Part shown: positions 15,899 to 24,595 of the stretch, one piece after another
Layout: each line of letters starts with the position of its first letter
Position numbering within the stretch: the first letter of the stretch is position 1
From: JANWZL01 sp037445185
GTDB lineage: Bacteria; Pseudomonadota; Gammaproteobacteria; Burkholderiales; Thiobacillaceae
DNA length: 27,728 bases
Assembly (NCBI GenBank): GCA_037445185.1
Contig: JBBIKZ010000018.1
Span: 1-27,728, forward strand
Direction: 5' to 3'
Translations under genes and position numbers: made by a program
The notes under the pieces: generated by a model
What the model saw: only the letters and a program-made list of their open reading frames with translations
Told to the model about the DNA's origin: nothing
The model's database searches: none

Positions 15899-16309
15899 TC
15901 AGGCGATCAGGCGTTTGACGATGTGGGGTGGAATTCTAGCCGGCCTGAAGTCCCCGCTCCGCACGCAGGCGATGCGCACGCGCGCCGTCAGCAGGACCGT
16001 CGCGTCGCGCAGCACTGCCTGCTCGAGGGTGAGGCTGGCCCCGCCCAGTTCACAGAGCTGGCTGCGGATCTCGAGCAGATCGTCGAAACGGGCCGGTCGC
16101 AGGAAGTCTGCGGCGACGTGGCGCACCACGAAGACCACGCCCTCCCGCCCGGCCAGCTCCGCCTGACCGATGCCCAGGGCGCGCAGCCATTCCGAGCGGG
16201 CGCGCTCCAGAAACTTCAGGTAATTGGCGTAATAGACCACACCCCCGGCATCGGTGTCCTCCCAATACACACGTACCGGCCAGGTATGGACATCGTTCGT
16301 GGGATCCAT
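15899..16309 (-). CDS. ybgC: tol-pal-associated acyl-CoA thioesterase YbgC
   Basis: YbgC is a cytoplasmic hotdog-fold thioesterase acting on acyl-CoA or acyl-ACP and is nearly always the first gene of tol-pal operons. The 136-residue product has WPVRVYWEDTDAGGVVYYANYLKFLERARSEW in part, with the 4-hydroxybenzoyl-CoA thioesterase-type Asp (EDTDAGG). ATG 16309 is chosen over the longer in-frame start at 16342 because GGAAG lies just upstream and the length then matches E. coli YbgC (134 residues). Confidence 0.95.
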   Translation of the reverse strand: MDPTNDVHTWPVRVYWEDTDAGGVVYYANYLKFLERARSEWLRALGIGQAELAGREGVVFVVRHVAADFLRPARFDDLLEIRSQLCELGGASLTLEQAVLRDATVLLTARVRIACVRSGDFRPARIPPHIVKRLIA

Positions 16310-16469
16310 GTTGTCTTCCGAGACGGGACTGCCAGCCTGCACCCTAGCCTGCGTCGGAGGCTTCCGCCACCAACCCGGTTGGCGCCGTGCCGCGGGCCGT
16401 GCCCAGGCATAGCCGTCTCGCCCGGGCCAGGTCGCGCATGAGGGGTCTTGGCGTGACGCGCGGGGGGGC

Positions 16470-17504
<1,035 letters not shown>

Positions 17505-17679
17505 GACGTTGCGTCTTCGTCAGTGGACGGTGACGCACAGTGTATGTGTTTTCGGCCCGCGGCTCATCGCCGGCGGACATGGCCGGTCGTAGGCCGGCCG
17601 CGCGCGGCCCGCATTTGGGCGTCGAATCGGGGCGCCGAATACGTGACCGGCAGGGCAGGCCGAGTCGCCGAGGCCGGCT

Positions 17680-18012
17680 TCAGGAGGTGGGACGGTCGCT
17701 GTCCGGGAGGGGATAGGCGTCGGCCACATAGGCCGGGCCCTTCATCAGCCAGACGATGACGCAGGCGATACTGACGGTGAGGACCAGGGTCCAGTGCAGG
17801 GTGATCGCGCCGATGGCGTAGATGTCCACCATACCGAGGGTGGCGGCGATCTCCTGCGGGCTGCCGCCGATCGGCCAGAGGCGTGCCACCACGGCGGCCA
17901 GGACCGGCAGTAGGGTGCCGACGACGAGGATGCGCGGCATGCGGCGCAGCAGGCGCCATTCCAGGCCGGGTGGGTGACGACGGCTGTCGGGCAGTTTGTT
18001 GAGCCAGCTCAT
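17680..18012 (-). CDS. small conserved-looking membrane protein, two TM helices
   Basis: The 110-residue product has a basic amphipathic N-terminus with several Arg residues, then a helix at about residues 27-45 (RILVVGTLLPVLAAVVARLW). A second hydrophobic region spans about residues 62-92 (AIGAITLHWTLVLTVSIACVIVWLMKG). The C-terminus is a short, Pro/Asp-rich tail (VADAYPLPDSDRP). I recognise no named family. It follows the DUF2237 gene by 44 bases on the same strand, so the two may be co-transcribed. GC-strong codon use and a clean start/stop favour a real gene. Function is unknown. Confidence 0.65.
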   Translation of the reverse strand: MSWLNKLPDSRRHPPGLEWRLLRRMPRILVVGTLLPVLAAVVARLWPIGGSPQEIAATLGMVDIYAIGAITLHWTLVLTVSIACVIVWLMKGPAYVADAYPLPDSDRPTS

Positions 18013-18056
18013 GGCGGATCTCCTACGCGGGCACGGGGTGGGGGCGGCAACACGGC

Positions 18057-18434
18057 TCATGCGAGGTCGAGGGCATGGGCCTTGAGCAGTTCTAACGGGA
18101 TCTTGTCGAGCGCGCGGCGATGCGTGGCCCGCAGCACGACCGGTGGCGCCACGCCGGCACGCTGCGCCTCCAGCCAGCGCGCCGCGCACAGGCACCAGCG
18201 GTCGCCGGGCTTGAGGCCGGGGAAGTCCCACTCCAGACGTGGCGTGATGAGATCGTTGCCGCGGCTGCGGCTGAATGCGAGGAATTCGGCGGTGACCTCG
18301 GCGCCGACGGTGTGCGAACCCATGTCGTCGGGCCCGGTCTTGCAGGCACCGCTGCGGGTATAGCCAGTCCGTGGACTGAGCGAGCAGGCCGCGAGTGGTT
18401 CGCCGATGACGTTGAGGTCGGTTGTATTGCTCAT
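18057..18434 (-). CDS. DUF2237 family protein
   Basis: The 125-residue product has the DUF2237 pattern: NVIGEPLAACSLSPRTGYTRSGACKTGPDDMGSHTVGA in pieces, then LITPRLEWDFPGLKPGDRWCLCAARW and a C-terminal ATHRRALDKIPLELLKAHA. The family is small, cytoplasmic and of unknown biochemistry; conserved Cys, Trp and Asp residues suggest metal or thiol chemistry, but that is inference. ATG 18434 gives the family-like N-terminus MSNTTDLNVIG. The frame is open further upstream without family resemblance. Confidence 0.85.
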   Translation of the reverse strand: MSNTTDLNVIGEPLAACSLSPRTGYTRSGACKTGPDDMGSHTVGAEVTAEFLAFSRSRGNDLITPRLEWDFPGLKPGDRWCLCAARWLEAQRAGVAPPVVLRATHRRALDKIPLELLKAHALDLA

Positions 18435-18641
18435 TTTACAGAGAGAATGGTACACAACTGTGAGCCGTGAGGACCAATGCGGGTTCCTGCGTGTCCGTGC
18501 GGAAGGATTCGGGTAAATGCGGGGAAAAGGTGGGCGGAAAGCTCGCGTCACACCGGACCCACACAGCACCTGCGCGGCGTCGAGGGAGAGTATGGAGTTC
18601 CAGTGCGGCGCTATTGGCTTTTTTAATAGCCTTCTACAGTT

Positions 18642-19493
18642 TCACGAGGTAACCAGCACATCGCAGTCCGCTGCCTGAGCCACATCCTTGCTCACGCTGC
18701 CGAGCAGGTATTCCTCCAGGCCGGCCTGTCCGTGCCGCCCGAGGACGATGAGATCGGTGCGCCAGCGTTGCGCCAGTTCGAGGACACGCTCCGGCGGATA
18801 GCCCGATTCGACATGGCCTGCGTTTTCCCCTGGCAGGTCGGCCAGCAGGTTGGCCATCAGGCTTTCCGCGATGGCGCGCATCTCGGCGTTGGCCTGGTCA
18901 CGCTGATCTGCGGATAGGCGCCGGCTCAGCTCGGGTTCCAGCACATGCACGACGCTGAGGCTCGTCTCGCCCGCCAGCCGCCGCGCCCACTCCAGCACCG
19001 CACGCGAAGCACGGGAAAAATCCACCGCCGCCAGCACCCTTCGATAGCCTTCGACTTCGGCGTTCCGCGCGACAAGGGTCGACCCGGCACGCAGACGCAG
19101 CAATCGGGATGCGGTCGAGCCAAGCAGCAAATCCAGCAAGGTGTTCTCACCGCGGGCGCCAACCACCACCAGGCCGGCGGAAATCTCGCGCGCGTATTCC
19201 GCGATCCGGGCATGGGCGCGGCCGATGCGCCAGGCGGCGTGGGTGCGGATGCCGTAATGCTCGGCCAGCATCTTGGCGAGCGGGCCCAGCCGCTCGCCGG
19301 CCGCGCCCAGCGCCGCCTCGTCGAGCGCGCCGGCGTCGATCTCCTGGCCCGGGTAGAGGTTCAGCGGGTGCACCACGTGCAGCAGGTGCAGTTCCGCGCC
19401 CTGTTCCTTGGCGATCAGGGCGGCGCGGTGCACGGCGCGGTCCGCGGCGGGCGAGAAATCCGTGGCGGCGAGGATGCGGTTCAATGCCTGCAT
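18642..19493 (-). CDS. tandem universal stress protein
   Basis: The 283-residue product holds two UspA domains. Domain 1 (residues about 1-145) begins NRILAATDFSPAADRAVHRAA and has the nucleotide-binding pattern GARGENTLLDLLLGSTAS. Domain 2 (about 146-283) begins RRVLAAVDFSRASRAVLEWA and has GRHGQAGLEEYLLGSVSKD. Both fit G-2x-G-9x-G-S, so both may bind ATP. Such proteins respond to starvation or stress; no partner is indicated. ATG 19493 has a strong AAGGAG site upstream, which settles the start. It follows the acyl-ligase fusion by 67 bases on the same strand. Confidence 0.92.
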   Translation of the reverse strand: MQALNRILAATDFSPAADRAVHRAALIAKEQGAELHLLHVVHPLNLYPGQEIDAGALDEAALGAAGERLGPLAKMLAEHYGIRTHAAWRIGRAHARIAEYAREISAGLVVVGARGENTLLDLLLGSTASRLLRLRAGSTLVARNAEVEGYRRVLAAVDFSRASRAVLEWARRLAGETSLSVVHVLEPELSRRLSADQRDQANAEMRAIAESLMANLLADLPGENAGHVESGYPPERVLELAQRWRTDLIVLGRHGQAGLEEYLLGSVSKDVAQAADCDVLVTS

Positions 19494-19560
19494 GACGATC
19501 TCCTTTGCATGAAATATGCGGCGTCCAAAGGGGGGAGCCCTTCGGGCGCCGATTCCGTGT

Positions 19561-22218
19561 TCACGAGCCTGCTTCCCGCGTCCGGGAAGGCGGCGATTCC
19601 AGGCTCGCCACCGCCTCGCGCAGCGCCGCGGCGATCCGCTCCGGCGCATCGGCGGCGGCCAGGTCCGGCGCCAAGGCGCGCGGGTCGATGGGCGCGCCGA
19701 CGCGGATGACGATGGGGGTGAAGCGCGGCCACAACCGGCCCACGGGCATGGCGGCGAAGCTGCCGGCGATGTGCATGGGGACGACGCGCAGCGGAAAGCG
19801 CGCCAGCAGCCGGCCGATGCCGGGGCGGAACTCGCCCAGCCGCCCGTCCGCGCTGCGCCGCCCCTCGGGGAACCAGGCCAGGCTGTCGCCCTGGCGGATG
19901 GCGGCGGCGGCGAGCGCCAGCGGGATGGTGGCGCCGCGTTCCGGTGCCACCGGCAGGGTGCGGGCGATGCGGCTCAGGGCGCGAGTCACCGGGTTGCCGA
20001 AGGCGATGCCGGTGTAGCCCATCCAGCGTGTACGCGCCACCCGCGCCGGCCCCATGGCGGCGGCCATGAGGAAGGGGTCGAGAAAGCTGGCATGGTTGGC
20101 GACGTAGACCACCTGCTCGTCCGCCGACAGGTGCTCGCCGCCCTCCACGCGCAGCCGGAAGGCTAGGCGGGCGAGGGGGGCGAGCAGCCAGACGAAGCCC
20201 CAGGCGACGGCGCGCGCGAGCACGCCGGTGGGCGCCAGCCAGCGGCGGTCGGCCGCGCTCAACACCTGATCGGGTTGGTCCCAGTCGGCGGCGCCGGCCT
20301 CGCCCGCCCTGGCCTCGCCCACCTCGCGCAACAGGTCGCGCACGGTCTCGACGCGTGCGATGGCGGCCTCGGTCAGCTCGACCCCGGCGGCCTGCTTGAG
20401 GTCCAGCGCCAGGTCCAGCCAGGCCAGGGAGTCCACCTGCAGATCCAGGCGCAGGCTGGTGTCGGGCGTCAGGCGCCGGCCGGGAAAGCGGCGCGGCAGC
20501 CAATTCCAGGCCTGCTCTGCCGCCGGCTGTGCGAGCAGCGCGCGGTCGGCCTCCGGCCAGGCCTCGGGCGGCAGGGGTGCCGCCGGCGCGGCGCCGTCCT
20601 CGCCGGCGCGGGCGGCCCGCCAGGCGTCAAGCAGCAGATGGCGGCGCAGCTTGCCCAGACGGGTGCGCGGCAGCGGATCGCGGGTGAGCGCGATTTCGGC
20701 GACGCGCTGGTAGGAAGGCAGACCGGCACCCGCCTCCGCCACCGCCCGGCGCACGGCGGCGGCGATGTCGGCCTCGCCGGCGCGACGGATGGCACCCGGC
20801 TCGGGCAGCGCCAGGCCCAGCAGCCGGCCGCGGTCTTCCAGCAGGGCGAACTCGCGGATGTAGGGATGCGCTGCATAGGCCCGCTCCACTTCCTCCGGCT
20901 GCACGTTCTCGCCGCCGGCGGTGACGATGAGCTCCTTGGCGCGGCCGGTGATGAACAGGTTGCCGTCGGCGTCGAGCCGGCCCAGATCGCCGGTGCGGAA
21001 CCAGCCGTCGGCGGTGAAGGCCTCACGCGTCTTCTCCGGGAGGTTGCGGTAGCCGGCGAACACGTTGGGGCCGCGCACCTGGATCTCGCCGTCGGCGGCG
21101 ACGCGCAGTTCCACCCCCTGCACCGCGCGGCCGGCGCTGCCGTGCTTGCCGCCCGGCGGGTTGAGGGTCAAGAGCGGCGAGGTCTCGGTGAGGCCGTAGC
21201 CGATGGCCACCCGCCAACCCAGCGCGCGGAGCTTGACGGCCAACTCCGGCGCCAGCGCCGCGCCACCGCAGGCCAGCAGCCTGAGCCGAGGCGCGAGTCT
21301 GCCGTGCAGCAGATGCCCGAACAGGGCGCGGCCGGCGTCGATTCCCAACAGATTGAGCGCTCGCGACAGGCGCATCAGCACCCGCACCAGGCCGGCGGCG
21401 GCCCTGCCCTTGGCCGCCACACGCGCCTCGATGCCGGCCAGCATGGCCTCGTACAGGCGCGGCACCCCCACCATGACCGTGGCCTCGCCCTCCTTCAGCG
21501 CCCGCAGCACCTGCGGGCCGGTGAGCGCCTGCGGCAGGATCACCGGCAGCCCCAGGGCCATCGGCGTCAGTAGCCCCAGCACGAAGGGATAGACATGGTG
21601 CAGCGGCAGCGGCAGGGCGACCCGGTCGGCGGGGCCGAGCAGTCCCGTGGCGGCCAGGACGTCGAGCTGGTGGGCCAGGTTGGCGTGGGTAAGCGGCACC
21701 CCCTTGGGGGTGCCGGTGGTACCCGAGGTGTAGAACAGCGCGGCCGGATCGGCGCCGCCGCAGGTCGGCAGCTCGACCGGCCCGGGCGCGCGCAGGGCCT
21801 GCCAGCCGCGCGCGTCGCCCGCCTCGACGTCCAGCAGGATCGGGCGCGCGTCGGGCGCCAGGCGGGCCAGGCGCTCGACGCGATCCGTGGTGGTGAACAC
21901 ATGGCGCGCGCCGCTGTCGGCGAGCACATGGGCCAGCACCGCGTCACCCAGTTGCGCGTCCACCGGCAGCGCGGCGCCGCCGGCGCGGATGGCGGCCAGG
22001 GCGGCGGCGATCCAGGCCGGGCTGTCGGGCGCGAACAGGGCCACGGCCTCGCCGCGCCCGAGTCCGGCGTGAACGAGCCCGCCCGCCAGGGTATCGACGC
22101 GCCGCGCGAGCTCGACGTAGCTCCAGGCCAGCATACCCTGCGCTCCGAGCGCCAGGATGGCGGGGCGCTCGCCGTGACGGGCGAGTTGGACGCTGACTTC
22201 GGCGGGGGTCGGACGCAT
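19561..22218 (-). CDS. AMP-dependent acyl ligase / acyl-carrier / PlsC acyltransferase fusion
   Basis: The 885-residue protein has three parts. Residues about 1-550 are an ANL-family acyl-activating enzyme, with the P-loop FYTSGTTGTPKGVPLTH near residues 160-176, GYGLTETSPLL, and WFRTGDLGRLDADGNLFITGRAKELIV. Residues about 575-640 resemble an acyl carrier domain with VDSLAWLDLALDL; Ser597 is the likely phosphopantetheine site. Residues about 680-885 are a PlsC-type acyltransferase with Asn-His709-Ala-Ser-Phe-Leu-Asp714 (HxxxxD) and FPEGRRSADG. It could activate a fatty acid, load it on its own carrier domain and transfer it to lysophospholipid. E. coli Aas has the two catalytic domains in the opposite order and no carrier domain. 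ATG 22218 has GAGGAG upstream. Confidence 0.9.
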   Translation of the reverse strand: MRPTPAEVSVQLARHGERPAILALGAQGMLAWSYVELARRVDTLAGGLVHAGLGRGEAVALFAPDSPAWIAAALAAIRAGGAALPVDAQLGDAVLAHVLADSGARHVFTTTDRVERLARLAPDARPILLDVEAGDARGWQALRAPGPVELPTCGGADPAALFYTSGTTGTPKGVPLTHANLAHQLDVLAATGLLGPADRVALPLPLHHVYPFVLGLLTPMALGLPVILPQALTGPQVLRALKEGEATVMVGVPRLYEAMLAGIEARVAAKGRAAAGLVRVLMRLSRALNLLGIDAGRALFGHLLHGRLAPRLRLLACGGAALAPELAVKLRALGWRVAIGYGLTETSPLLTLNPPGGKHGSAGRAVQGVELRVAADGEIQVRGPNVFAGYRNLPEKTREAFTADGWFRTGDLGRLDADGNLFITGRAKELIVTAGGENVQPEEVERAYAAHPYIREFALLEDRGRLLGLALPEPGAIRRAGEADIAAAVRRAVAEAGAGLPSYQRVAEIALTRDPLPRTRLGKLRRHLLLDAWRAARAGEDGAAPAAPLPPEAWPEADRALLAQPAAEQAWNWLPRRFPGRRLTPDTSLRLDLQVDSLAWLDLALDLKQAAGVELTEAAIARVETVRDLLREVGEARAGEAGAADWDQPDQVLSAADRRWLAPTGVLARAVAWGFVWLLAPLARLAFRLRVEGGEHLSADEQVVYVANHASFLDPFLMAAAMGPARVARTRWMGYTGIAFGNPVTRALSRIARTLPVAPERGATIPLALAAAAIRQGDSLAWFPEGRRSADGRLGEFRPGIGRLLARFPLRVVPMHIAGSFAAMPVGRLWPRFTPIVIRVGAPIDPRALAPDLAAADAPERIAAALREAVASLESPPSRTREAGS

Positions 22219-22249
22219 GATGAGGCTCCTCTCTGTTGTCAACAAATAG

Positions 22250-22282
22250 AACTGTCCGGTTTTGTAGCACATCAACTGTCCG
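22250..22282 (+). repeat. left terminal inverted repeat of the IS remnant
   Basis: Aligned without gaps to the reverse complement of 23229-23261, 23 of 33 bases agree, including shared blocks GTAGCAC and TGTCCG in the same spacing. Within the repeat ACTGTCCG occurs twice (22251 and 22275), suggesting a pair of transposase-binding sites. Confidence 0.6.
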
Positions 22283-22394
22283 CTATTCAGCGCCGCGGCG
22301 GACCTACGCGGCGGCCAGCAAGTCGGGTTTATGCAACTGACCGTCGGCGCTGTAGCACGCGAGCCTTCGCGGGCCATGGAAGATCGCCAGCCGC

Positions 22395-23199
22395 TCATCT
22401 AGCTAGATGCACCCGCACCCTGACCTTCACGTAGTGCAGGCGATAGCGATCCGGCGGGATTTGCAGCCTCGATCCCGCGAAGGCCACACAGTTGTCCTTG
22501 CCTACCACCCGTTCATGCTGCTCGCACAAGATGTCGTCGAGTTCACCCCCGATCCAAGGCACGAAGGCCGATCCCTCCTCCATGGCGGGCTGCATGAACT
22601 CGGCGTTGAACGCCGGAAGACTACACCTCCTCGAGGTAGCGATTGGCCGCCGCCATGTCGGTGATCCCCGCGGCCGCCAGCTCCTTGGGCAGCCTTGCCT
22701 TCGGGTGCGAAACATCCGCGTGATGCGCCCTCTGGCTTTCGGGCGAGTAGGCCGCAATCCTCTCGATGCCCAACCGCGCCATGGCCCGCCCGAACTGGGT
22801 GAGATGGACCTTGTCCACCTTGCCGCCGGCTTGCGGCGTGTGCCAGTAGTCTCCTCGACAAAGAACATCGCGTAGTGCTCGTTCGTGGCATCGTCCATCG
22901 TCACGATCAGATCCCAGTACTGCCCCAGCACCCATTCGTGCCGGCTGCGGTAGTGCTGCACCACCGCCATCACCTCATCGACCGGCGCCCGCCGCTGCGA
23001 CACCTGTGTAAGAAGCCTATCCACCAGCCCCTCCAGACCAGCCTCCTCGTAGCGGGCGATAGAGCGCCGAAACGTCCGCTTAACCCACCCCCAACAGCCT
23101 CGCCGCCTCCTCCTGCGTCAGCCGTCCTGACTGCCAACCTCCATGCGCTTCTTCAAACCTCATCTTCCGCACCTCCTGTAGCAACTCTGTCCGTCTCAT
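22395..23199 (-). pseudogene. broken ISNCY-family transposase
   Basis: Family-like pieces occur in order but in different frames. From ATG 23199: MRRTELLQEVRKMRFEEAH and LTQEEAARLLGV, then a stop near 23082 and a frameshift. Next come RTFRRSIARYEEAGLEGLVDRLLTQ (in part) and APVDEVMAVVQHYRSRH, which is joined directly to EWVLGQYWDLIVTMDDATNEHYAMFFVEE. About 60-70 residues are missing at that joint. After a second frame change near 22850, HTPQAGGKVDKVHLTQFGRA to AANRYLEEV follows. After a third near 22620, LPAFNAEFMQPAMEEGSAF runs to the C-terminus. The segment that would carry the second catalytic Asp (before the HTP) is deleted. The remaining DD of the RNase-H fold is in VTMDDATN. The piece order and length agree with a recently decayed copy. 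Confidence 0.8.
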
Positions 23200-23228
23200 C
23201 GGGCACCTCCTTCTGCACCTAATGAAAC

Positions 23229-23261
23229 CGGACAAATCTCGTGCTACGAGTCCGGGCAGAT
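23229..23261 (-). repeat. right terminal inverted repeat of the IS remnant
   Basis: This is the partner of 22250-22282. On the minus strand it reads inward with GTAGCAC then TGTCCG. It lies about 30 bases outside the transposase start codon, with an AGGAGG-like ribosome site between. Confidence 0.6.
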
Positions 23262-23292
23262 TATTTGCTCTCTACACGTGGCGCGGCTGGGT

Positions 23293-23321
23293 TTGCCGCC
23301 GGTCGCCGCCGGTGCTAGATT
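23293..23321 (+). promoter_or_regulatory. candidate promoter of the metal-ATPase cassette
   Basis: TTGCCG (23293-23298) and TAGATT (23316-23321) are 17 bases apart, each matching 4 of 6 consensus positions. It lies just outside the IS remnant. A perfect 6-bp hairpin, GCCGCG/CGCGGC (23357-23371), sits in the predicted 5' untranslated region, 28 bases before the first gene of the cassette. Confidence 0.35.
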
Positions 23322-23399
23322 GAAACCATCGCGTAACCAATTCCAGTAGCCAGCCAGCCGCGCGACGCGGCAAGCGAGCCAGGGAAATCCCGACTCGTC

Positions 23400-23861
23400 A
23401 TGGCTGCAAAACCCTCCTCTTCCCTTTCCACCGCCGGACCCGCCGCGCAGGACGCGCGGCGGGTGATTGCGGAAATCGCGCCGTATCTGCGCATCGCCCA
23501 CCAGGTGCGCGGTCGCGTGCGCCTCAAGCTGGCCGATGAGGCCTTGCGCGCGCCGGCGCTGCGCAATGGCGCCGGCGAGCGCCTGCGCCAACTCCTTGGC
23601 GAGCTGCCCGGCGTGCGCGGCATCAGCCTCAATGCCCTGGCACGTTCCTGCGTGGTCGAGTACGACCATGCCGTCATCCCGGACGCGGCCTGGTCCGACC
23701 TGCTCGGCGGCCGTTCCACGGCGGCGGCGGCCACCCTTCTCAATCTTCTTGCCGGCGTGGCGCGCGCCTTGCCGGTCTCGACCGCTGCGAGCGCCATGCG
23801 GGGAGAGTCCGTTTCCCCACCCCCCAACCCTCCGCCGACTCCCGGTGGAGGCAAGCCTTGA
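23400..23861 (+). CDS. HMA-like domain protein without metal-binding cysteines
   Basis: The 153-residue product has an HMA_2-like alpha/beta domain at about residues 28-105: HQVRGRVRLKLADEAL, then LGELPGVRGISLNALARSCVVEYD. This resembles the ferredoxin-like metal-binding fold, but the CxxC loop is absent and replaced by a Gly-Arg-Val-Arg strand entry. A hydrophobic stretch (AAAATLLNLLAGVARALPV) near residues 112-130 may associate with the membrane; the tail is Pro/Gly-rich. It is first in a five-gene run that ends with a P1B ATPase. Similar Arg-Val-Arg entry strands recur in the ATPase N-terminus and in the convergent gene at 26906-27394. ATG 23400 has only a weak ribosome site. Confidence 0.7.
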   Translation: MAAKPSSSLSTAGPAAQDARRVIAEIAPYLRIAHQVRGRVRLKLADEALRAPALRNGAGERLRQLLGELPGVRGISLNALARSCVVEYDHAVIPDAAWSDLLGGRSTAAAATLLNLLAGVARALPVSTAASAMRGESVSPPPNPPPTPGGGKP

Positions 23862-23880
23862 ACGTCACCGCGTGACGTTC
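23860..23880 (+). promoter_or_regulatory. perfect 9-bp inverted repeat before the second cassette gene
   Basis: GAACGTCAC and GTGACGTTC flank a three-base loop CGC, starting inside the stop codon of the HMA-like gene and ending just before the AAAGGAG ribosome site of the next gene (ATG 23898). No T-run follows. It could be an RNA stem that protects or sets the expression of downstream cistrons, or a DNA operator. Confidence 0.45.
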
Positions 23881-23897
23881 GTTCGAAAGGAGAAGTC

Positions 23898-24305
23898 ATG
23901 TTGAATGTCCTGCCCTTCGTCGCCGGCCTCGTCGCCGGCGCCGCGGTGGTCTCCGCCTTGCGCGGGGAACGCGCGCGCTCAGTCATGCAAGACACCGGCG
24001 CGCGTCTGCGCGCCGTCTATGACGAGGCGGAAAGCGGCGTGCGCACCGTGGCGCGCTCCGGCTTCGATCTGTTGCGCGGCGTGCAGCCGGCGCCCGCCGG
24101 CGAGGCGGAATCCGCTGCGTCCGTCCCGCCAGCGGTCGCCCCGCCAGCGACCACACCGGCGAAGCGCGCGCGCAAGCCCGCCGCGCGCCAGGCCGCCACC
24201 GCGAAGCCGGAGGCGGTCAAGCCGGAGGCGGTCAAACCGGCCGCCGCCAAAGCCAAGGCCGCGCGTCCGCCGCGCAAGGCCAAGCCTGAGCAGGGCGAGG
24301 CGTGA
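23898..24305 (+). CDS. small single-TM protein with Ala/Lys/Pro-rich tail
   Basis: The 135-residue product has an N-terminal helix with Gly/Ala small-residue packing (NVLPFVAGLVAGAAVVSAL, residues 3-21). A charged amphipathic stretch with Glu/Arg/Asp (ALRGERARSVMQDTGARLRAVYDEAESG) follows at about 20-50. A low-complexity Ala/Lys/Pro tail from about residue 70 includes two KPEAVK repeats. The N-terminal layout is reminiscent of the small PacL-type proteins that accompany mycobacterial P1B ATPases, but the His/Asp-rich metal-binding tail is absent here; the likeness is only architectural. ATG 23898 has a strong AAAGGAG site. No known family is claimed. Confidence 0.7.
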   Translation: MLNVLPFVAGLVAGAAVVSALRGERARSVMQDTGARLRAVYDEAESGVRTVARSGFDLLRGVQPAPAGEAESAASVPPAVAPPATTPAKRARKPAARQAATAKPEAVKPEAVKPAAAKAKAARPPRKAKPEQGEA

Positions 24306-24307
24306 CC

Positions 24308-24580
24308 ATGGACAAGTCCGAAGCATGGATGCGCGAAGTGCCCGCCAGCTTCCTGCGCGGCGCCATCGCCACCGGCATCGTCGCCGCCGCCCAGGACCAG
24401 CGCCAGGGCGCGGATCTCCTGAAGTCCGCGCTGTTGGGCGGAACCGCGCTGTCGACGGCGATCACCATCGAAAACCTGATCTTCAACAAGGAGTGGAACG
24501 TGGCCAAGAAGAAAAAGGGCTGGAAGAAGAACAAGCGCGGAGGCATGGACCTGGCCGCGCTGGAGGCGATGCTGCGGTAG
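24308..24580 (+). CDS. small basic membrane-associated protein of the ATPase cassette
   Basis: The 90-residue product has two weak hydrophobic segments (SFLRGAIATGIVAAA and LLKSALLGGTALSTAITIENLI), joined by a polar turn (QDQRQGAD). A strongly basic C-terminus, KKKKGWKKNKRGG, follows, then a short helix. The pattern suggests a peripheral or membrane-inserted accessory with a cytoplasmic positive patch. ATG 24308 follows the previous stop by two bases, with GAGG at a suitable distance; GTG 24302 is an alternative. It ends at TAG 24578-24580. The next frame continues in phase with it (see next entry). Family unknown to me. Confidence 0.65.
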   Translation: MDKSEAWMREVPASFLRGAIATGIVAAAQDQRQGADLLKSALLGGTALSTAITIENLIFNKEWNVAKKKKGWKKNKRGGMDLAALEAMLR

Positions 24581-24595
24581 AACCGGAACACCGGC

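Larger units (their letters stand above)
22250..23261 (-). mobile_element. decayed ISNCY/IS1202-like insertion sequence
   Basis: About 1.0 kb is bounded by imperfect terminal inverted repeats and contains one broken transposase reading frame. Intact relatives are, from memory, about 1.5-1.7 kb, so roughly a third is missing. No target-site duplication is evident. The element separates the acyl-ligase gene from the metal-ATPase cassette. It should no longer move by itself, because its transposase lacks one catalytic segment and is frameshifted. Confidence 0.75.

Noticed and set aside
17581..17599. GGCCGG/CCGGCC hairpin between the two-helix gene and ruvB
   Set aside because: Good stem but no T-run, in very GC-rich sequence; not enough to call a terminator.
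18602..18641. GCTATT/AATAGC hairpin downstream of usp as terminator
   Set aside because: The stem is short and has no T-run on the usp strand after it; the T-run lies in the loop on the other strand.
18467..18652. Small plus-strand frame (61 codons) between DUF2237 and usp
   Set aside because: GTG start, no clear ribosome site, no recognisable pattern, and it overlaps the usp 3' end.
19525..19545. GCCC-TTC-GGGC hairpin between the acyl-ligase fusion and usp
   Set aside because: Only four base pairs and no T-run; usp may still be co-transcribed.
22621..22935. Separate functional gene in the frame containing HTPQAGGKVDKVHL
   Set aside because: It is an internal fragment of the broken transposase in a shifted frame, preceded by out-of-frame nonsense residues.
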